From Desulfococcus sp041737845 (GTDB lineage Bacteria; Desulfobacterota; Desulfobacteria; Desulfobacterales; Desulfococcaceae), in contig NZ_JBGSQX010000080.1 of NCBI RefSeq assembly GCF_041737845.1, forward strand, positions 62,001 to 126,000: DNA of 64,000 bases, in the 5' to 3' direction. This document shows, in pieces, positions 9,735 through 18,315 of the stretch; within the stretch, counting starts at the first letter, position 1; every line of letters starts with the position of its first letter. Position numbers and translations under genes: made by a program. The notes beneath the pieces were generated by a model, which was not told the DNA's origin, ran no database searches, and worked only from the letters and a program-made list of their open reading frames with translations.

Positions 9735-10324
9735 GATCCGTTCCCTCCCCCGGCATCGGGCAGTTTCATAAACCCCTCGACGGTCAGCACCGCCTGGACG
9801 ACCTCGGGCGTCTTCGGGTTCGGCATACGGATTCGGGCCTCGGGCACCCGGAGCAGTTTGGCGGCGTTTTCAATCCGATAGACGATCTCCTTGACCTGCC
9901 GAATTGATGCATCAAAGGTGATCTGCACCGGAATGGGAAGATACGCCGCCTTGTCCTCGCCGGTCGGCTGAAGAACCCGGATGGTTTTGAACCGCACCCC
10001 GCTCTGCTCGGCCAGAGCATTCAGAATATTCTGGATATCCACGGCGGCGATGGCCTTGGTGTTGCCGCTCAGCAGGCCCGATTCCGCCTGGGTGAGCGCC
10101 CTGCTGACCTGCATCAGTGCCGCCTGAAGATGGTCTTTTTCCCGCACCGCCTCCCGGTACTTGGCCACCTGCCGTGCCATCAGGCGAGACTCCCCGTCCG
10201 TGGACAAGGCCGATCTCATATCCGGTGCATACTGGAAGAGAACTGCGACCGACAATACAACAACCAGAACGATTAAGAAATATTTTCTTTTTCCCTCCGC
10301 AAGGGAGGATCCGAAATCGACCAT
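9731..10324 (-). CDS. gspM: Type II secretion system protein GspM-like
   Basis: A 197-residue protein with one membrane segment near the N-terminus (YFLIVLVVVLSVAVLFQY) followed by a coiled-coil-prone stretch and an alpha/beta periplasmic domain. This matches the PilO/GspM fold class, whose members form the inner-membrane platform together with GspL. I chose the ATG at 10324 because it lies one base after the gspL stop; the frame runs open upstream inside gspL without meaning. Its position directly after gspL supports the call. The C-terminus (PDAGGGNGS) overlaps gspC by 4 bases. Confidence 0.8.
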   Translation of the reverse strand: MVDFGSSLAEGKRKYFLIVLVVVLSVAVLFQYAPDMRSALSTDGESRLMARQVAKYREAVREKDHLQAALMQVSRALTQAESGLLSGNTKAIAAVDIQNILNALAEQSGVRFKTIRVLQPTGEDKAAYLPIPVQITFDASIRQVKEIVYRIENAAKLLRVPEARIRMPNPKTPEVVQAVLTVEGFMKLPDAGGGNGS

Positions 10325-10325
10325 A

Positions 10326-11525
10326 TTATGAAGATTCCAATTCCATGCTGATATTGAACCGCTCCTTGCCGTCTTTTTCCTTGACGATGGCGGAGGTGAA
10401 GAAGACATCCTTGAAAATGGGGGAGGCCTCCAGCAGGGAAATCAGATCGGGCGCCGAATCCGCATACCCGTCGAGCCGGATCTTGCCGCCGCCCAGGCTG
10501 AACTCCCGAACCCACACGGTATCCGGCAGGATCTGGGTCAATTCCCGAAGAATATCGGACACCGGGATATAGGCGGCATTCAACCGGTTCAAAGCCGCCA
10601 CCTGTCCTTCGACCGCATCGATCCGGCCATGGATTTTGGTGATTTCAGCCATCTCGGAGGCCAGCCGCTTCAGCTCCGCGTTGAGGGATCCCGAGACCAT
10701 TTTGTGGTGCATCCAATAGCTTGCCCCCCACGCCGACACGGAGAGCAGCACCAGAACCGCAAGGGCCATCATGGCATAGTGGCCCGTGCGGCTGGGCCGC
10801 CTTCGGTATTCCATGGGCATGAGATTAATATCCACGGAAACCTTTTGCATGCCCTTTAGGGCCAGACCGAAGGCAGCCACAAGGTCTTCCGACGGCAGAT
10901 CGAAGGTCTTCATCAAGGCGGAAACAGGCTCCGATTGCGACGTGTCCGAAGGCGCCGCCCCCCTCAGGAGCTTCAGAAAATCCTCGCCCAGATCGCCTGC
11001 CGTTTTTCCTTTCAGATGATAGATCAATGCATTGGCGACGGCCGTGGAAGACATCTCGATGCCGTTCACGCCCATGGCAATGCGATGGCAGAAGTCCAGA
11101 TAGTGCTGGAGGTCATTCCGCTTCACCACCGCCAGCAGCACCGATATCCGGCTGTTTTCGGCCTCACCGATGATCTGATGGTCAAAATAGATCTCCTCCA
11201 TTGAAATCGGGATGTGTTTCTCGAGTTCATAGGTCAGGGTCGTTCCCAGGTTATGACGAACCGCCGAAGGGAATTCGATCGCCTTGAACATGGCCGATGA
11301 TGGCGGGATCCCGACATAGATTGACGGGTTGCCGACATTGTTTTCCCGCAGGAATTCCACGACGGCCAGACCGGCCGCATGGAGTTTCTCATTCAGGGAA
11401 GCGCCGGGGTCAAGGTTCAAACTGCCTCTTGCGGCGCAGGTCATCCCTCTCAGCGTCCCCTTGACATAGACAAGGGAGACCTGATGATCTCCAATCGAAA
11501 TTCCCAGGCTCTCCTGAAAAATCAA
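10326..11525 (-). CDS. gspL: Type II secretion system protein GspL (PilM/PilN-like)
   Basis: A 399-residue platform protein. The N-terminal ~200 residues are an actin-like cytoplasmic domain of the PilM/GspL type (LGISIGDHQVSLVYVKG at the start, then YVGIPPSSAMFKAIEFP). A membrane segment lies near residue 250 (YAMMALAVLVLLSVSAWGAS), and the periplasmic part looks like PilN (VEGQVAALNRLNAAYIPVSD). GspL normally recruits the ATPase GspE to the membrane and pairs with GspM. The start codon overlaps the gspK stop by 4 bases. The arrangement amounts to PilM and PilN joined in one chain, as in other GspL proteins. Confidence 0.87.
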   Translation of the reverse strand: MIFQESLGISIGDHQVSLVYVKGTLRGMTCAARGSLNLDPGASLNEKLHAAGLAVVEFLRENNVGNPSIYVGIPPSSAMFKAIEFPSAVRHNLGTTLTYELEKHIPISMEEIYFDHQIIGEAENSRISVLLAVVKRNDLQHYLDFCHRIAMGVNGIEMSSTAVANALIYHLKGKTAGDLGEDFLKLLRGAAPSDTSQSEPVSALMKTFDLPSEDLVAAFGLALKGMQKVSVDINLMPMEYRRRPSRTGHYAMMALAVLVLLSVSAWGASYWMHHKMVSGSLNAELKRLASEMAEITKIHGRIDAVEGQVAALNRLNAAYIPVSDILRELTQILPDTVWVREFSLGGGKIRLDGYADSAPDLISLLEASPIFKDVFFTSAIVKEKDGKERFNISMELESS

Positions 11526-12643
11526 TTCCTCCTCCGCAGCCCTGCCTGTGGCGTCCCCTCAGGCCGCTCATGAATTGCCCGGTGTTGCGCCGCGCGGGGG
11601 CCTCCCTGAAAAACGCCGAGATTATCCACCCATTGGAGAATACGGTACTTCCTTCCCGGGCCGGACGTGATCTCGATGATGGCACGAACGCCGCGATGAA
11701 GCCCTCCTCCCGGCAGTTCACCTTCAGCAGACGGATATCCGACGGCGGTGACGGCGTAGACGGGGGAGTCCTGAACGGCCAGATAGGGCGATGCGGCGCC
11801 GTAAGCGTCGGGCCCCAGGACCGAAATCAGATCTCCGTAAGATCGGAGCGGCGTGGTTTCACGGCCGGCGATCACCGCATCGGCCAGCTCCCGGGTCATG
11901 CCGGGAAGCGATTCCAGCAGGACGGCGGGCGCGGCGTTCACATTGATCTGGTTGTAATTGAACGGCGCAGGGGCTCTGCTTGTGCCGCCTATCGGCATCC
12001 TCGGACTGCCCGGATGGACCGTGATCATCTCCCTCAGCCCCCCGTGAAAGATCTGCGCCGTGACGCCGCGGACCCGCATCAGCTCCTCCGGGGAGGAGAA
12101 ATCCCCGTTTTTCGCATGGTACGGCTCGGTCAAGGCCTGGTAATACGCCTCCTCCGCGCCGTTCATCCTGTGAAAATCGTCGCCGTCCCGCCAGTCCTGG
12201 ATGGAATCCACGATGATGTCCTTTTCCGCGTCACTCAAATCGAATCCCGTCAGCATCGCCCGCAAGAGCCCCGGCCCGGCGCGGTTGATGTTGACCTTTC
12301 CACCCTCATCCTCCAGACGGATCCGGAAAAAGCCGCCGCCGTATGAAAAGTCCGGCATGGCCCGGTTGATCCGCCACCGGTCCTCCGGCGGCGCTTCCCC
12401 GGGGCCTGCCACAGAAACGACAACCGCGGGCTGGGCGAGGTGCCGGAGCAGTTCATTGATCCCGATGGTCACGCCGGCCTTGGCGATATAGTACGACTGG
12501 GCCTCCTCCTTGAAATTTCGGGCGATGTTGACCTCCGTCCGCATGGCGTAGCAGAACTCGCCGACGATAACAGACAGCAGCATCAAAATCCACAAAACGA
12601 GGAAAAGGGCAATCCCCCGATCGTTGCGGAGCGGCCGCATCAT
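11522..12643 (-). CDS. gspK: Type II secretion minor pseudopilin GspK
   Basis: A 373-residue minor pseudopilin. The start at 12643 (MM, then RPLRNDRGIALFLVLWI) gives a short leader ending in G before IALFLVLWILML. The +5 glutamate typical of other pseudopilins is absent, as is usual for GspK. The large C-terminal domain contains VNINRAGPGLLRAML and later NVNAAPAVLLESLPG, the helix-hairpin-helix-like GspK segments. GspK caps the pseudopilus together with GspI and GspJ. The ATG overlaps the gspJ stop by 4 bases; the frame runs 50 codons further upstream inside gspJ but encodes only arginine- and proline-rich sequence without a leader. Confidence 0.9.
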   Translation of the reverse strand: MMRPLRNDRGIALFLVLWILMLLSVIVGEFCYAMRTEVNIARNFKEEAQSYYIAKAGVTIGINELLRHLAQPAVVVSVAGPGEAPPEDRWRINRAMPDFSYGGGFFRIRLEDEGGKVNINRAGPGLLRAMLTGFDLSDAEKDIIVDSIQDWRDGDDFHRMNGAEEAYYQALTEPYHAKNGDFSSPEELMRVRGVTAQIFHGGLREMITVHPGSPRMPIGGTSRAPAPFNYNQINVNAAPAVLLESLPGMTRELADAVIAGRETTPLRSYGDLISVLGPDAYGAASPYLAVQDSPVYAVTAVGYPSAEGELPGGGLHRGVRAIIEITSGPGRKYRILQWVDNLGVFQGGPRAAQHRAIHERPEGTPQAGLRRRN

Positions 12644-13413
12644 GGCCGGTCTCCGCCGGGAACCGGCGCAATGATGCGGACGGGCCTGGATTCGCCGGCC
12701 CCCCGGAGACTCAGGGCAACCGCGCGCGGGTTGTGCTTCTCGACCTCTGGATCCCAGGCCGTTTCCCAGGAATACTCCTTGCCGCCGGTCCATCCGCCAT
12801 CCATCGGGCCGGCATCCATCCGGCCGATATGCTTTTTAAAATCCGTTTTAGGATCCGGCTTCATATTCGGAAGTTTTCCCTGGACTTCCGGGCTCGCAAC
12901 CCTGAGATAGGCGAACCCGCATTCCGCCGCATGGGGGAGCAGGACGTGGAAATCCTCCTCACGGATCTCATTCTCCTGCGGATCCGGGGATCTTTGCGCA
13001 AGATTCTGTTCATAAAACAAAAGGGATCGCCCCCCGTCCCCGTCCGTCCGGACCTCGTATTTCACATACACCAGGCCTGCGCGGTTTTCCGGCATCAGTG
13101 AGGTCCGGGAGATGAACTCAACGGAGAACGCGTCTCCCCTGAGATGATATTTCGCGGCTTCGGCCATCGGCAGGTCAACGGGGATATAAATTGATGCCAT
13201 CTGCTGCCCGATGCGGTCCAGGACTATCCGGTGACGCTGCCGGTTGTCGATGTCGCTTTCGCCTTTCTCCCAGGCCCTGACCCCGATCCTCAGTGCGCCG
13301 AATACGATGGTGACGATCACCCCCAGGATGGTGAGGGAGATGATCAGCTCCAGCAGGGTGAACCCGTGGGGCTTTTCAGGCGCCGTCTTCGGTCTCGATC
13401 CGTTTTGCCGCAT
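12640..13413 (-). CDS. gspJ: Type II secretion minor pseudopilin GspJ
   Basis: A 257-residue minor pseudopilin. Starting at the ATG at 13413 gives a prepilin leader (MRQNGSRPKTAPEKPHG) followed by the methylation motif FTLLELIISLTILG with the conserved glutamate. The frame is open for 84 codons further upstream inside gspI, but that part is an out-of-frame copy of gspI sequence. The soluble domain has VFGALRIGVRAWEKGE after the helix, typical of GspJ. It would be cleaved by a prepilin peptidase that is not encoded here. It overlaps gspI by 38 bases. Confidence 0.9.
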   Translation of the reverse strand: MRQNGSRPKTAPEKPHGFTLLELIISLTILGVIVTIVFGALRIGVRAWEKGESDIDNRQRHRIVLDRIGQQMASIYIPVDLPMAEAAKYHLRGDAFSVEFISRTSLMPENRAGLVYVKYEVRTDGDGGRSLLFYEQNLAQRSPDPQENEIREEDFHVLLPHAAECGFAYLRVASPEVQGKLPNMKPDPKTDFKKHIGRMDAGPMDGGWTGGKEYSWETAWDPEVEKHNPRAVALSLRGAGESRPVRIIAPVPGGDRP

Positions 13414-13819
13414 GAACCGTCTGCAGGGTGACACTGCGCTCCCGATCGGCCTCCCGCCAGCGCACTTCAACCGTGATCTCGAAAAGATCCAGAGGCCATG
13501 GCGTTTCGGGGGGAGATTCCGGCCGCCCTGCCCTTGCCGCCTCTTCGTCGGGCTCCGGATTGAGATATCGAGTCTCGGCCCGCCAGCCATATCCGTCCTC
13601 AAAGTCCCCCTCGAGCGCCGTGTCGCGCATCTCGTCGTATAAAAGCATCTCTTCCATCTTTTCACGCGCGTAAAAAACCGCGCGGGTATACTCCCCGGAG
13701 ATCGCGGCGGAGCGCAGCCCCCCGGAAAAGAGTTGAAGGATGGTGACCAGGGAAATGGCCAGGATCATCATGGCCGTCAATACTTCAATGAGGGTGAACC
13801 CGTCGGCTGGTTTTCTCAT
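13376..13819 (-). CDS. gspI: Type II secretion minor pseudopilin GspI
   Basis: A 147-residue minor pseudopilin. The leader MRKPADG is followed by FTLIEVLTAMMILAISLV, with Glu at +5, and a small soluble domain. GspI forms the tip complex of the pseudopilus with GspJ and GspK, whose genes follow directly. The identification comes from the short leader, the FTLIEV motif and the conserved gene order between gspH and gspJ. The C-terminal end overlaps gspJ by 38 bases. Confidence 0.87.
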   Translation of the reverse strand: MRKPADGFTLIEVLTAMMILAISLVTILQLFSGGLRSAAISGEYTRAVFYAREKMEEMLLYDEMRDTALEGDFEDGYGWRAETRYLNPEPDEEAARAGRPESPPETPWPLDLFEITVEVRWREADRERSVTLQTVHAAKRIETEDGA

Positions 13820-13825
13820 GTCCGA

Positions 13826-14344
13826 TCACTCTTCCAGCCGGACGGTCCCCATGATCCCGTCGATGGAGAGAGCCGCCCGCCGCCCCTTTTCATCGACGAC
13901 GAGCACCCTTCCGCCGGAGCTGGCCCCGTCGGGGTAAAAAAAGATTTCGGCCGACTCGTTTTCCTCCGCCTCTCCCGAGGCCCGGACAACGCTTTCAATC
14001 CTGACGCCGTCTGCCAGTGAAAAAGCCCTGGGATCGATCAGCAGCAGATTCCCGTCTTCCGATATGGGCGCTTCGCCCGCGGCGTCAGGCAGCTTTCCCA
14101 CCGCGACCCGAGAGGATTCGAGATGGAATGCGGTGACGTACACCGCCTTTTCCGAGGCGGCGTGGTTTCGGGCATACCGCAGGGCTGTCGCGATGCGCTT
14201 CACCGAGGTCCGGGCGCTCGTGCTTGCCAGGGTCCCGGCCAGGCGGGGCGCCACCAGCGCCGTCATGAGGCTCACCAGAACCAGGACAACGATCAGCTCG
14301 AGAAGGGTGAATCCCCCGCGGCCGGCTTTTCCGTCATTCCCCAA
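13826..14344 (-). CDS. gspH: Type II secretion pseudopilin GspH
   Basis: A 172-residue minor pseudopilin. The leader MGNDGKAGRGG precedes FTLLELIVVLVLVSLMTALV, and the soluble domain includes RIATALRYARNHAASEKAVY, the GspH/FimT-like hallmark region. It overlaps gspG by 11 bases and is followed 6 bases later by gspI. In assembled systems GspH links the GspG shaft to the tip complex. Confidence 0.88.
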   Translation of the reverse strand: MGNDGKAGRGGFTLLELIVVLVLVSLMTALVAPRLAGTLASTSARTSVKRIATALRYARNHAASEKAVYVTAFHLESSRVAVGKLPDAAGEAPISEDGNLLLIDPRAFSLADGVRIESVVRASGEAEENESAEIFFYPDGASSGGRVLVVDEKGRRAALSIDGIMGTVRLEE

Positions 14345-14774
14345 GATTCTTCCAACTGACGATGTCCTCCCCCTCCCCTTCTCCGCCGGGAACGCCGTCA
14401 GCGCCGTACGACACGATATCGTAGTCGCCGTGCTCGCCGGGAGACCTGTAGTCGTATGCGTTGCCCCAGGGATCCAAGGGAATTTCCTTGGGAAGGTAGG
14501 GGCCGTCCCATTTCGGTTCGTTTTCGGGCCGCTCTCTCAGTACCTTCATCCCCTGATCCGTCGACGGAAACCTTCCCACATCCAGCCGATAGGTGTCCAT
14601 GGCGGTTTCAAACAGCGAGATCTGGGCCTTGGCGGCCTTCTGCCGGGCCTTGCCCGTTTTTCCAAACATGCGGGGTCCGACCAGCGCGGCCAGAAGACCC
14701 AGAATCACCATCACGATGAGCAGCTCAATGAGGGTGAAGCCGCGTTCTTTTCGATGCAGTTTCAACATATGCAA
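14334..14774 (-). CDS. gspG: Type II secretion major pseudopilin GspG
   Basis: A 146-residue major pseudopilin. The leader ends RKERG before FTLIELLIVMVILGLLAALV. The conserved body shows LDVGRFPSTDQGMKVL, then LDPWGNAYDYRSPGEHG, and an acidic end (GADGVPGGEGEGEDI) that corresponds to the calcium-binding loop of GspG. Many copies polymerise into the periplasmic pseudopilus that pushes substrates out. It is separated from gspF by 157 bases that hold a repeat element, the only real gap in the operon. Confidence 0.95.
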   Translation of the reverse strand: MHMLKLHRKERGFTLIELLIVMVILGLLAALVGPRMFGKTGKARQKAAKAQISLFETAMDTYRLDVGRFPSTDQGMKVLRERPENEPKWDGPYLPKEIPLDPWGNAYDYRSPGEHGDYDIVSYGADGVPGGEGEGEDIVSWKNLGE

Positions 14775-14809
14775 AATAACTCCTCCGATCTGGAATGGTT
14801 GATTGCAGG

Positions 14810-14827
14810 GTGAAGGCTGAAGGACAG
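14810..14827. repeat. GCTGAAGG repeat copy upstream of gspG
   Basis: GTGAAGGCTGAAGGACAG on the plus strand faces the opposed copy at 14902-14931, making an imperfect inverted pair in the gspF-gspG gap. Confidence 0.5.
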
Positions 14828-14901
14828 TAACCGATCTTCAATCCCTGCACAACCCCTCTTGTGATGCCGTGGGTCCCGCTTGTCGGGTACGTCGGCAGAG
14901 C

Positions 14902-14931
14902 CCCTTCGGCCTTCAGTCTTCGGCCTTCTGC
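14902..14931 (-). repeat. GCTGAAGG repeat copy after gspF
   Basis: On the minus strand GCAGAAGGCCGAAGACTGAA begins directly after the gspF TAG stop and continues with GGCCGAAGG. The word order GAAGAC-GAAGG is shared with the copies at 38261 and 50751. Confidence 0.6.
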
Positions 14932-16161
14932 CTAAAACGGCATGTCATTCATGCTGAAAATCGCCATCAGCATCGAGATGACAATGAAGCCCACCACGAG
15001 CCCCATGCAGAGAATCATCATGGGCTCCAGCAGGCTGACAAACCGCTTGACGAGGTTTCTTACCACCTTTTCGTAATTTTCTGCGACCCGCAGCAGCATC
15101 TCCTCGAGTTTTCCCGCCTCCTCGCCCACGGTGATCATCTGGATCGCCAAGAACGGAAATATACGAGCATGCTCAAGGGATCTGGAGAGGCGGTCCCCTT
15201 CCTTGACCCTGTTGTGAACCTGATCGAGCGCCCTGGAGATGACCTGGTTGCCGATGGTGTCCTTGACCAGCCTGAGGGCCTGCAGAATCGGCACCCCGCT
15301 CCTGACCAGGGTGCCCAGGGTCCTTGCGAACCGTGCGACCTCGATTTTCCGGATCAGTTCTCCCATGAGGGGAAATGTGAGCTTGAAACGGTCGATCCTC
15401 AGGCGGCCCGACGGGGTTCCCGCAAATCTCCCGTAGCCAATGACGACCGCGCAGGCCCCGACGAGCAGTGTCCACCCGTAGGACTTCAGCCACGCGCTCG
15501 TGCCGATGAGCAGTCGGGTGGAAAACGGGATGCTGGCGCCCAGGTCGGAAAAAATCATGGAGAATTTGGGGATGACAAAGGTCATCAGGATGATGATTGA
15601 GACGCCTCCGACAAGGACCAGGAACACGGGATAGACCAGGGCCGATTTGATAAAATCCCTCAGCTCCTGGGAGGATTCCAGAAAAAGCCCCAGCCGGTCG
15701 AGGACCGCCTCCAGTACGCCCCCGGCCTCACCGGCGCGGACCATGTTGATGTAAAAATCCGAAAACGGACCGGGGTGCTTTGATATGGCGTTCGACAGGT
15801 CGCTGCCCCCCTGCACGGACTTCAGAATATCCTGGACGATGTCGCGCATCGCCTGCTTCTCGAGGGTATCGATGAGAATCCCCAATGCCCGGTCCAAGGG
15901 CAGCCCGGCCTTGAGGAGCGCCGAAAGGTCCTGCGTGAACAGCATGACATCCTTTGCGGACACGCGGTGGAGGAGCCCGCCGATGCCCTCGAACCGCCGG
16001 AACGCCATTTTGCCCATCGACCGTCCGCCCGGCCGGATCTGCATCGGGATGAACCCCGAATCCTGAAGCTGGGCCGCGGCCGCGCGCTCGTCCCTGGCGT
16101 CCACGGTGCCTTTGACGACCCGGCCTGAAGCGTCCGTCGCCTTGTAGGTGAATGCAGGCAT
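14932..16161 (-). CDS. gspF: Type II secretion inner-membrane platform protein GspF
   Basis: A 409-residue polytopic inner-membrane protein with two GspF repeats (about 70-195 and 275-400) and three membrane segments. It starts MPAFTYKATDASGRVVKGTVDA, which is typical for GspF/PilC. FALGTLVRSGVPILQAL-like and LSALLKAGLPLDRAL segments mark the two cytoplasmic domains. It couples the GspE ATPase to pseudopilus assembly. The gene starts 4 bases after the gspE stop. A member of the GCTGAAGG repeat family begins immediately after its TAG stop. Confidence 0.95.
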   Translation of the reverse strand: MPAFTYKATDASGRVVKGTVDARDERAAAAQLQDSGFIPMQIRPGGRSMGKMAFRRFEGIGGLLHRVSAKDVMLFTQDLSALLKAGLPLDRALGILIDTLEKQAMRDIVQDILKSVQGGSDLSNAISKHPGPFSDFYINMVRAGEAGGVLEAVLDRLGLFLESSQELRDFIKSALVYPVFLVLVGGVSIIILMTFVIPKFSMIFSDLGASIPFSTRLLIGTSAWLKSYGWTLLVGACAVVIGYGRFAGTPSGRLRIDRFKLTFPLMGELIRKIEVARFARTLGTLVRSGVPILQALRLVKDTIGNQVISRALDQVHNRVKEGDRLSRSLEHARIFPFLAIQMITVGEEAGKLEEMLLRVAENYEKVVRNLVKRFVSLLEPMMILCMGLVVGFIVISMLMAIFSMNDMPF

Positions 16162-16165
16162 GCGA

Positions 16166-17794
16166 TCAGCTTTCCAGCGTCACCCGGAGCACCTCCGGTA
16201 TGGTCGTTTCTCCTTTGATGACCTTCCGCCAGCCGTCTTCGCGAAGGGTGGTCATCCCGTTCCGGGCGGCAACCGCCTTGATTTTCTCGGCGGTTGAATT
16301 TAGAACGATCTCTTTTCGGATGGCTTCGTCCACCGACAGGTATTCAAAGATGGCCTTCCTGCCCTTGAACCCGATGCCCCGGCAGTCCTCGCATCCCCGG
16401 CCGGCAAAAAAGGTTGTCCGGGAAAGGGTCTCCTCCGGGAGCCCCATGGCGATCTGCAGCCGCTTCTCAGGGTGGGTCGGCGCCTTGCATCCGCCGCATA
16501 TGACCCGGACCAGACGCTGGGCCAGAACCCCCAGAAGGGTCGAACTCAATAAGAAATTCTCGACCTTCATATCCAGAAGGCGGGATATGGCGCCGGCGGA
16601 ATCGTTGGTATGAAGGGTGCTGAACAGGAGGTGCCCGGTCAAAGCCGACTGGACGGAAATCTCCGCAGTCTCCCGGTCCCGGATCTCCCCGACCAGGATG
16701 ATGTCGGGGTCCTGGCGGACGATGGCCCGCAGGCCGCTTGCGAAACTGAGCCCGATCTTCGGGTTGACCTGAATCTGGTTGACCCCTCTGAGCTGGTATT
16801 CCACAGGATCTTCCAGGGTGAGAATCTTGTTTTCGGAGGAATTGATCTTGGCCAGGGTGGTGTAAAGCGTGGAGGTTTTGCCGCTCCCTGTCGGGCCGGT
16901 CACGAGTATCATCCCGTAGGGCTGGTGGATGGCCTGGTGGTACTGCGCCGATATCTCCTGCGGCAGCCCGAGCTCCTCCAGCTCCAGGATAAGGCTCTCG
17001 CGGTCGAGTATCCGCATGACGAGGCTCTCTCCGAACAGCGTCGGTATGGTCGACACCCGGAAATCGATCTCCTTGTCGGATATCCTGAGCTTGATCCTTC
17101 CGTCCTGGGGAAGGCGTCTTTCGGCGATATCCAGGTTGGCCATGATTTTGACCCGCGAGACGATGGCCGCCTGAAGGCGGCAGGGCGGAGATTCGATCTC
17201 GGCCAGGACACCGTCGATGCGGTATCTCACCTTGAACTCGTTCTCAAAGGGTTCAAAATGAATGTCGGAGGCCCGCATCTCGACCGCATTCAATATCAGG
17301 CGGTTAACAAGGCGGATAATGGGGGCTTCCGAGGCCAGGTCCTTGAGATGATCGACATCTGTTTCCCCCTCCTCGGATATCTCATATACATCCTTTCCCG
17401 CTTCTTCGATGATTCGCTCGATGGATTGGCTGCCGGCGCCGTAAAGCCGTTCGATCGCCTCCAGAATATCCTCTTTCTTGCCCTTCAGCGCTTCGATTCT
17501 GCATCCGTATGAGAATATGAGGGCGTCGACGGTATCCGCGTCTTCCGGATCCGCAATGGCCACCTTCATGTTTTTCCCGTCGAAGGCGAGGGGGATGAAC
17601 CCAGCCTGTTTCATGAACTTTACGGATAGGTTTTCTATGGCTACGGGTTCTTTGGGATATTCCTGATATGTAATTTGGACGCTGGTATTTTTCACTGAAA
17701 TCGCTTCGCGGGCCTGGCCGGCATATCCATGCTGATGAAAAGCATACGTTCTTAACGAGACAATATTTTGATAAGACTGGCTTTTTTGAAACAT
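16166..17794 (-). CDS. gspE: Type II secretion ATPase GspE
   Basis: A 542-residue cytoplasmic assembly ATPase. Residues ~50-110 form the N-terminal MshEN-like domain. Walker A GPTGSGKTS is at about 300-308, followed by the Asp box, Walker B (DIILVGEIRDRETAEIS) and the His box (TGHLLFSTLHTND). A zinc-binding four-cysteine region (CGGC ... CEDC) lies near residues 435-465. It powers pseudopilus assembly together with GspF and GspL. The start is the first in-frame ATG and has only a weak GGCGAG ribosome site, so the first ~45 residues are less certain. It is the first gene of the gsp operon. Confidence 0.95.
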   Translation of the reverse strand: MFQKSQSYQNIVSLRTYAFHQHGYAGQAREAISVKNTSVQITYQEYPKEPVAIENLSVKFMKQAGFIPLAFDGKNMKVAIADPEDADTVDALIFSYGCRIEALKGKKEDILEAIERLYGAGSQSIERIIEEAGKDVYEISEEGETDVDHLKDLASEAPIIRLVNRLILNAVEMRASDIHFEPFENEFKVRYRIDGVLAEIESPPCRLQAAIVSRVKIMANLDIAERRLPQDGRIKLRISDKEIDFRVSTIPTLFGESLVMRILDRESLILELEELGLPQEISAQYHQAIHQPYGMILVTGPTGSGKTSTLYTTLAKINSSENKILTLEDPVEYQLRGVNQIQVNPKIGLSFASGLRAIVRQDPDIILVGEIRDRETAEISVQSALTGHLLFSTLHTNDSAGAISRLLDMKVENFLLSSTLLGVLAQRLVRVICGGCKAPTHPEKRLQIAMGLPEETLSRTTFFAGRGCEDCRGIGFKGRKAIFEYLSVDEAIRKEIVLNSTAEKIKAVAARNGMTTLREDGWRKVIKGETTIPEVLRVTLES

Positions 17795-17967
17795 CTCGCC
17801 AAGGATCGGCTTTAACCGATCGGGTGTAAAGGACTATTTATCGACCATATCTGGCAGGGACTGTCAAGGAGAATTTGACGCGGAGAGCCGGTGAGCGGGG
17901 ATGTGGAGAAAGGGATGCCGGCCATTGACGGGGTGCCGCGACAATGGCCGGCCAGGGTGGATGCGTC

Positions 17968-18315
17968 CTATCCTTTCTTTTCAGTTTCGGTCTGGCTCAC
18001 CTTTTCATTGCTTTTGGGGGCTGGGTTATCCATATCCCCGACGACGATGCGGTCCTTGTTGAGTTCGAAGATCTTCTCGCCGATGCCCTTGACGTTCATG
18101 AGTTCTTCCGGAGCGTTGAACTTGCCGACGCCGGCCCGATATTCTACGATCTTTGCCGCCGTTTTCGGCCCCACCTTGTTGAGGGTGGCCAATTCTTCGA
18201 CCGATGCGGTGTTGATGTTGACCTTCAAGGCTTCATTTGCCGTCACCTGCGCTGAAAGACAAAACAGACATCCCATAACCAGTGTGATCGCAGCCAGCAG
18301 TTTGAATCGTTTCAT
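17968..18315 (-). CDS. Secreted ComEA-like helix-hairpin-helix protein
   Basis: A 115-residue secreted protein. The signal peptide MKRFKLLAAITLVMGCLFCL ends near an Ala-Gln-Val-Thr-Ala stretch; the mature part begins with VNINTASVEELATLNKVGPK and then FNAPEELMNVKGIGEKI, two helix-hairpin-helix motifs as in ComEA. Such proteins bind DNA non-specifically in the periplasm during uptake, but many small secreted members have no known role. I chose the ATG at 18315 because GGGAG lies 7 bases upstream and the signal peptide starts there; the frame runs 48 codons further upstream. The tail is lysine-rich and charged. It lies 173 bases before gspE and may share its transcription. Confidence 0.87.
   Translation of the reverse strand: MKRFKLLAAITLVMGCLFCLSAQVTANEALKVNINTASVEELATLNKVGPKTAAKIVEYRAGVGKFNAPEELMNVKGIGEKIFELNKDRIVVGDMDNPAPKSNEKVSQTETEKKG

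Noticed and set aside
12640..13665. Longer GspJ of 341 residues
   Set aside because: The first 84 residues are an out-of-frame reading of gspI, and the prepilin leader begins only at 13413.
17804..17821. GATCGG/CCGATC hairpin before gspE as a terminator of the comEA-like gene
   Set aside because: The 6-base stem has a 6-base loop but no T run follows, so it is not a convincing terminator.
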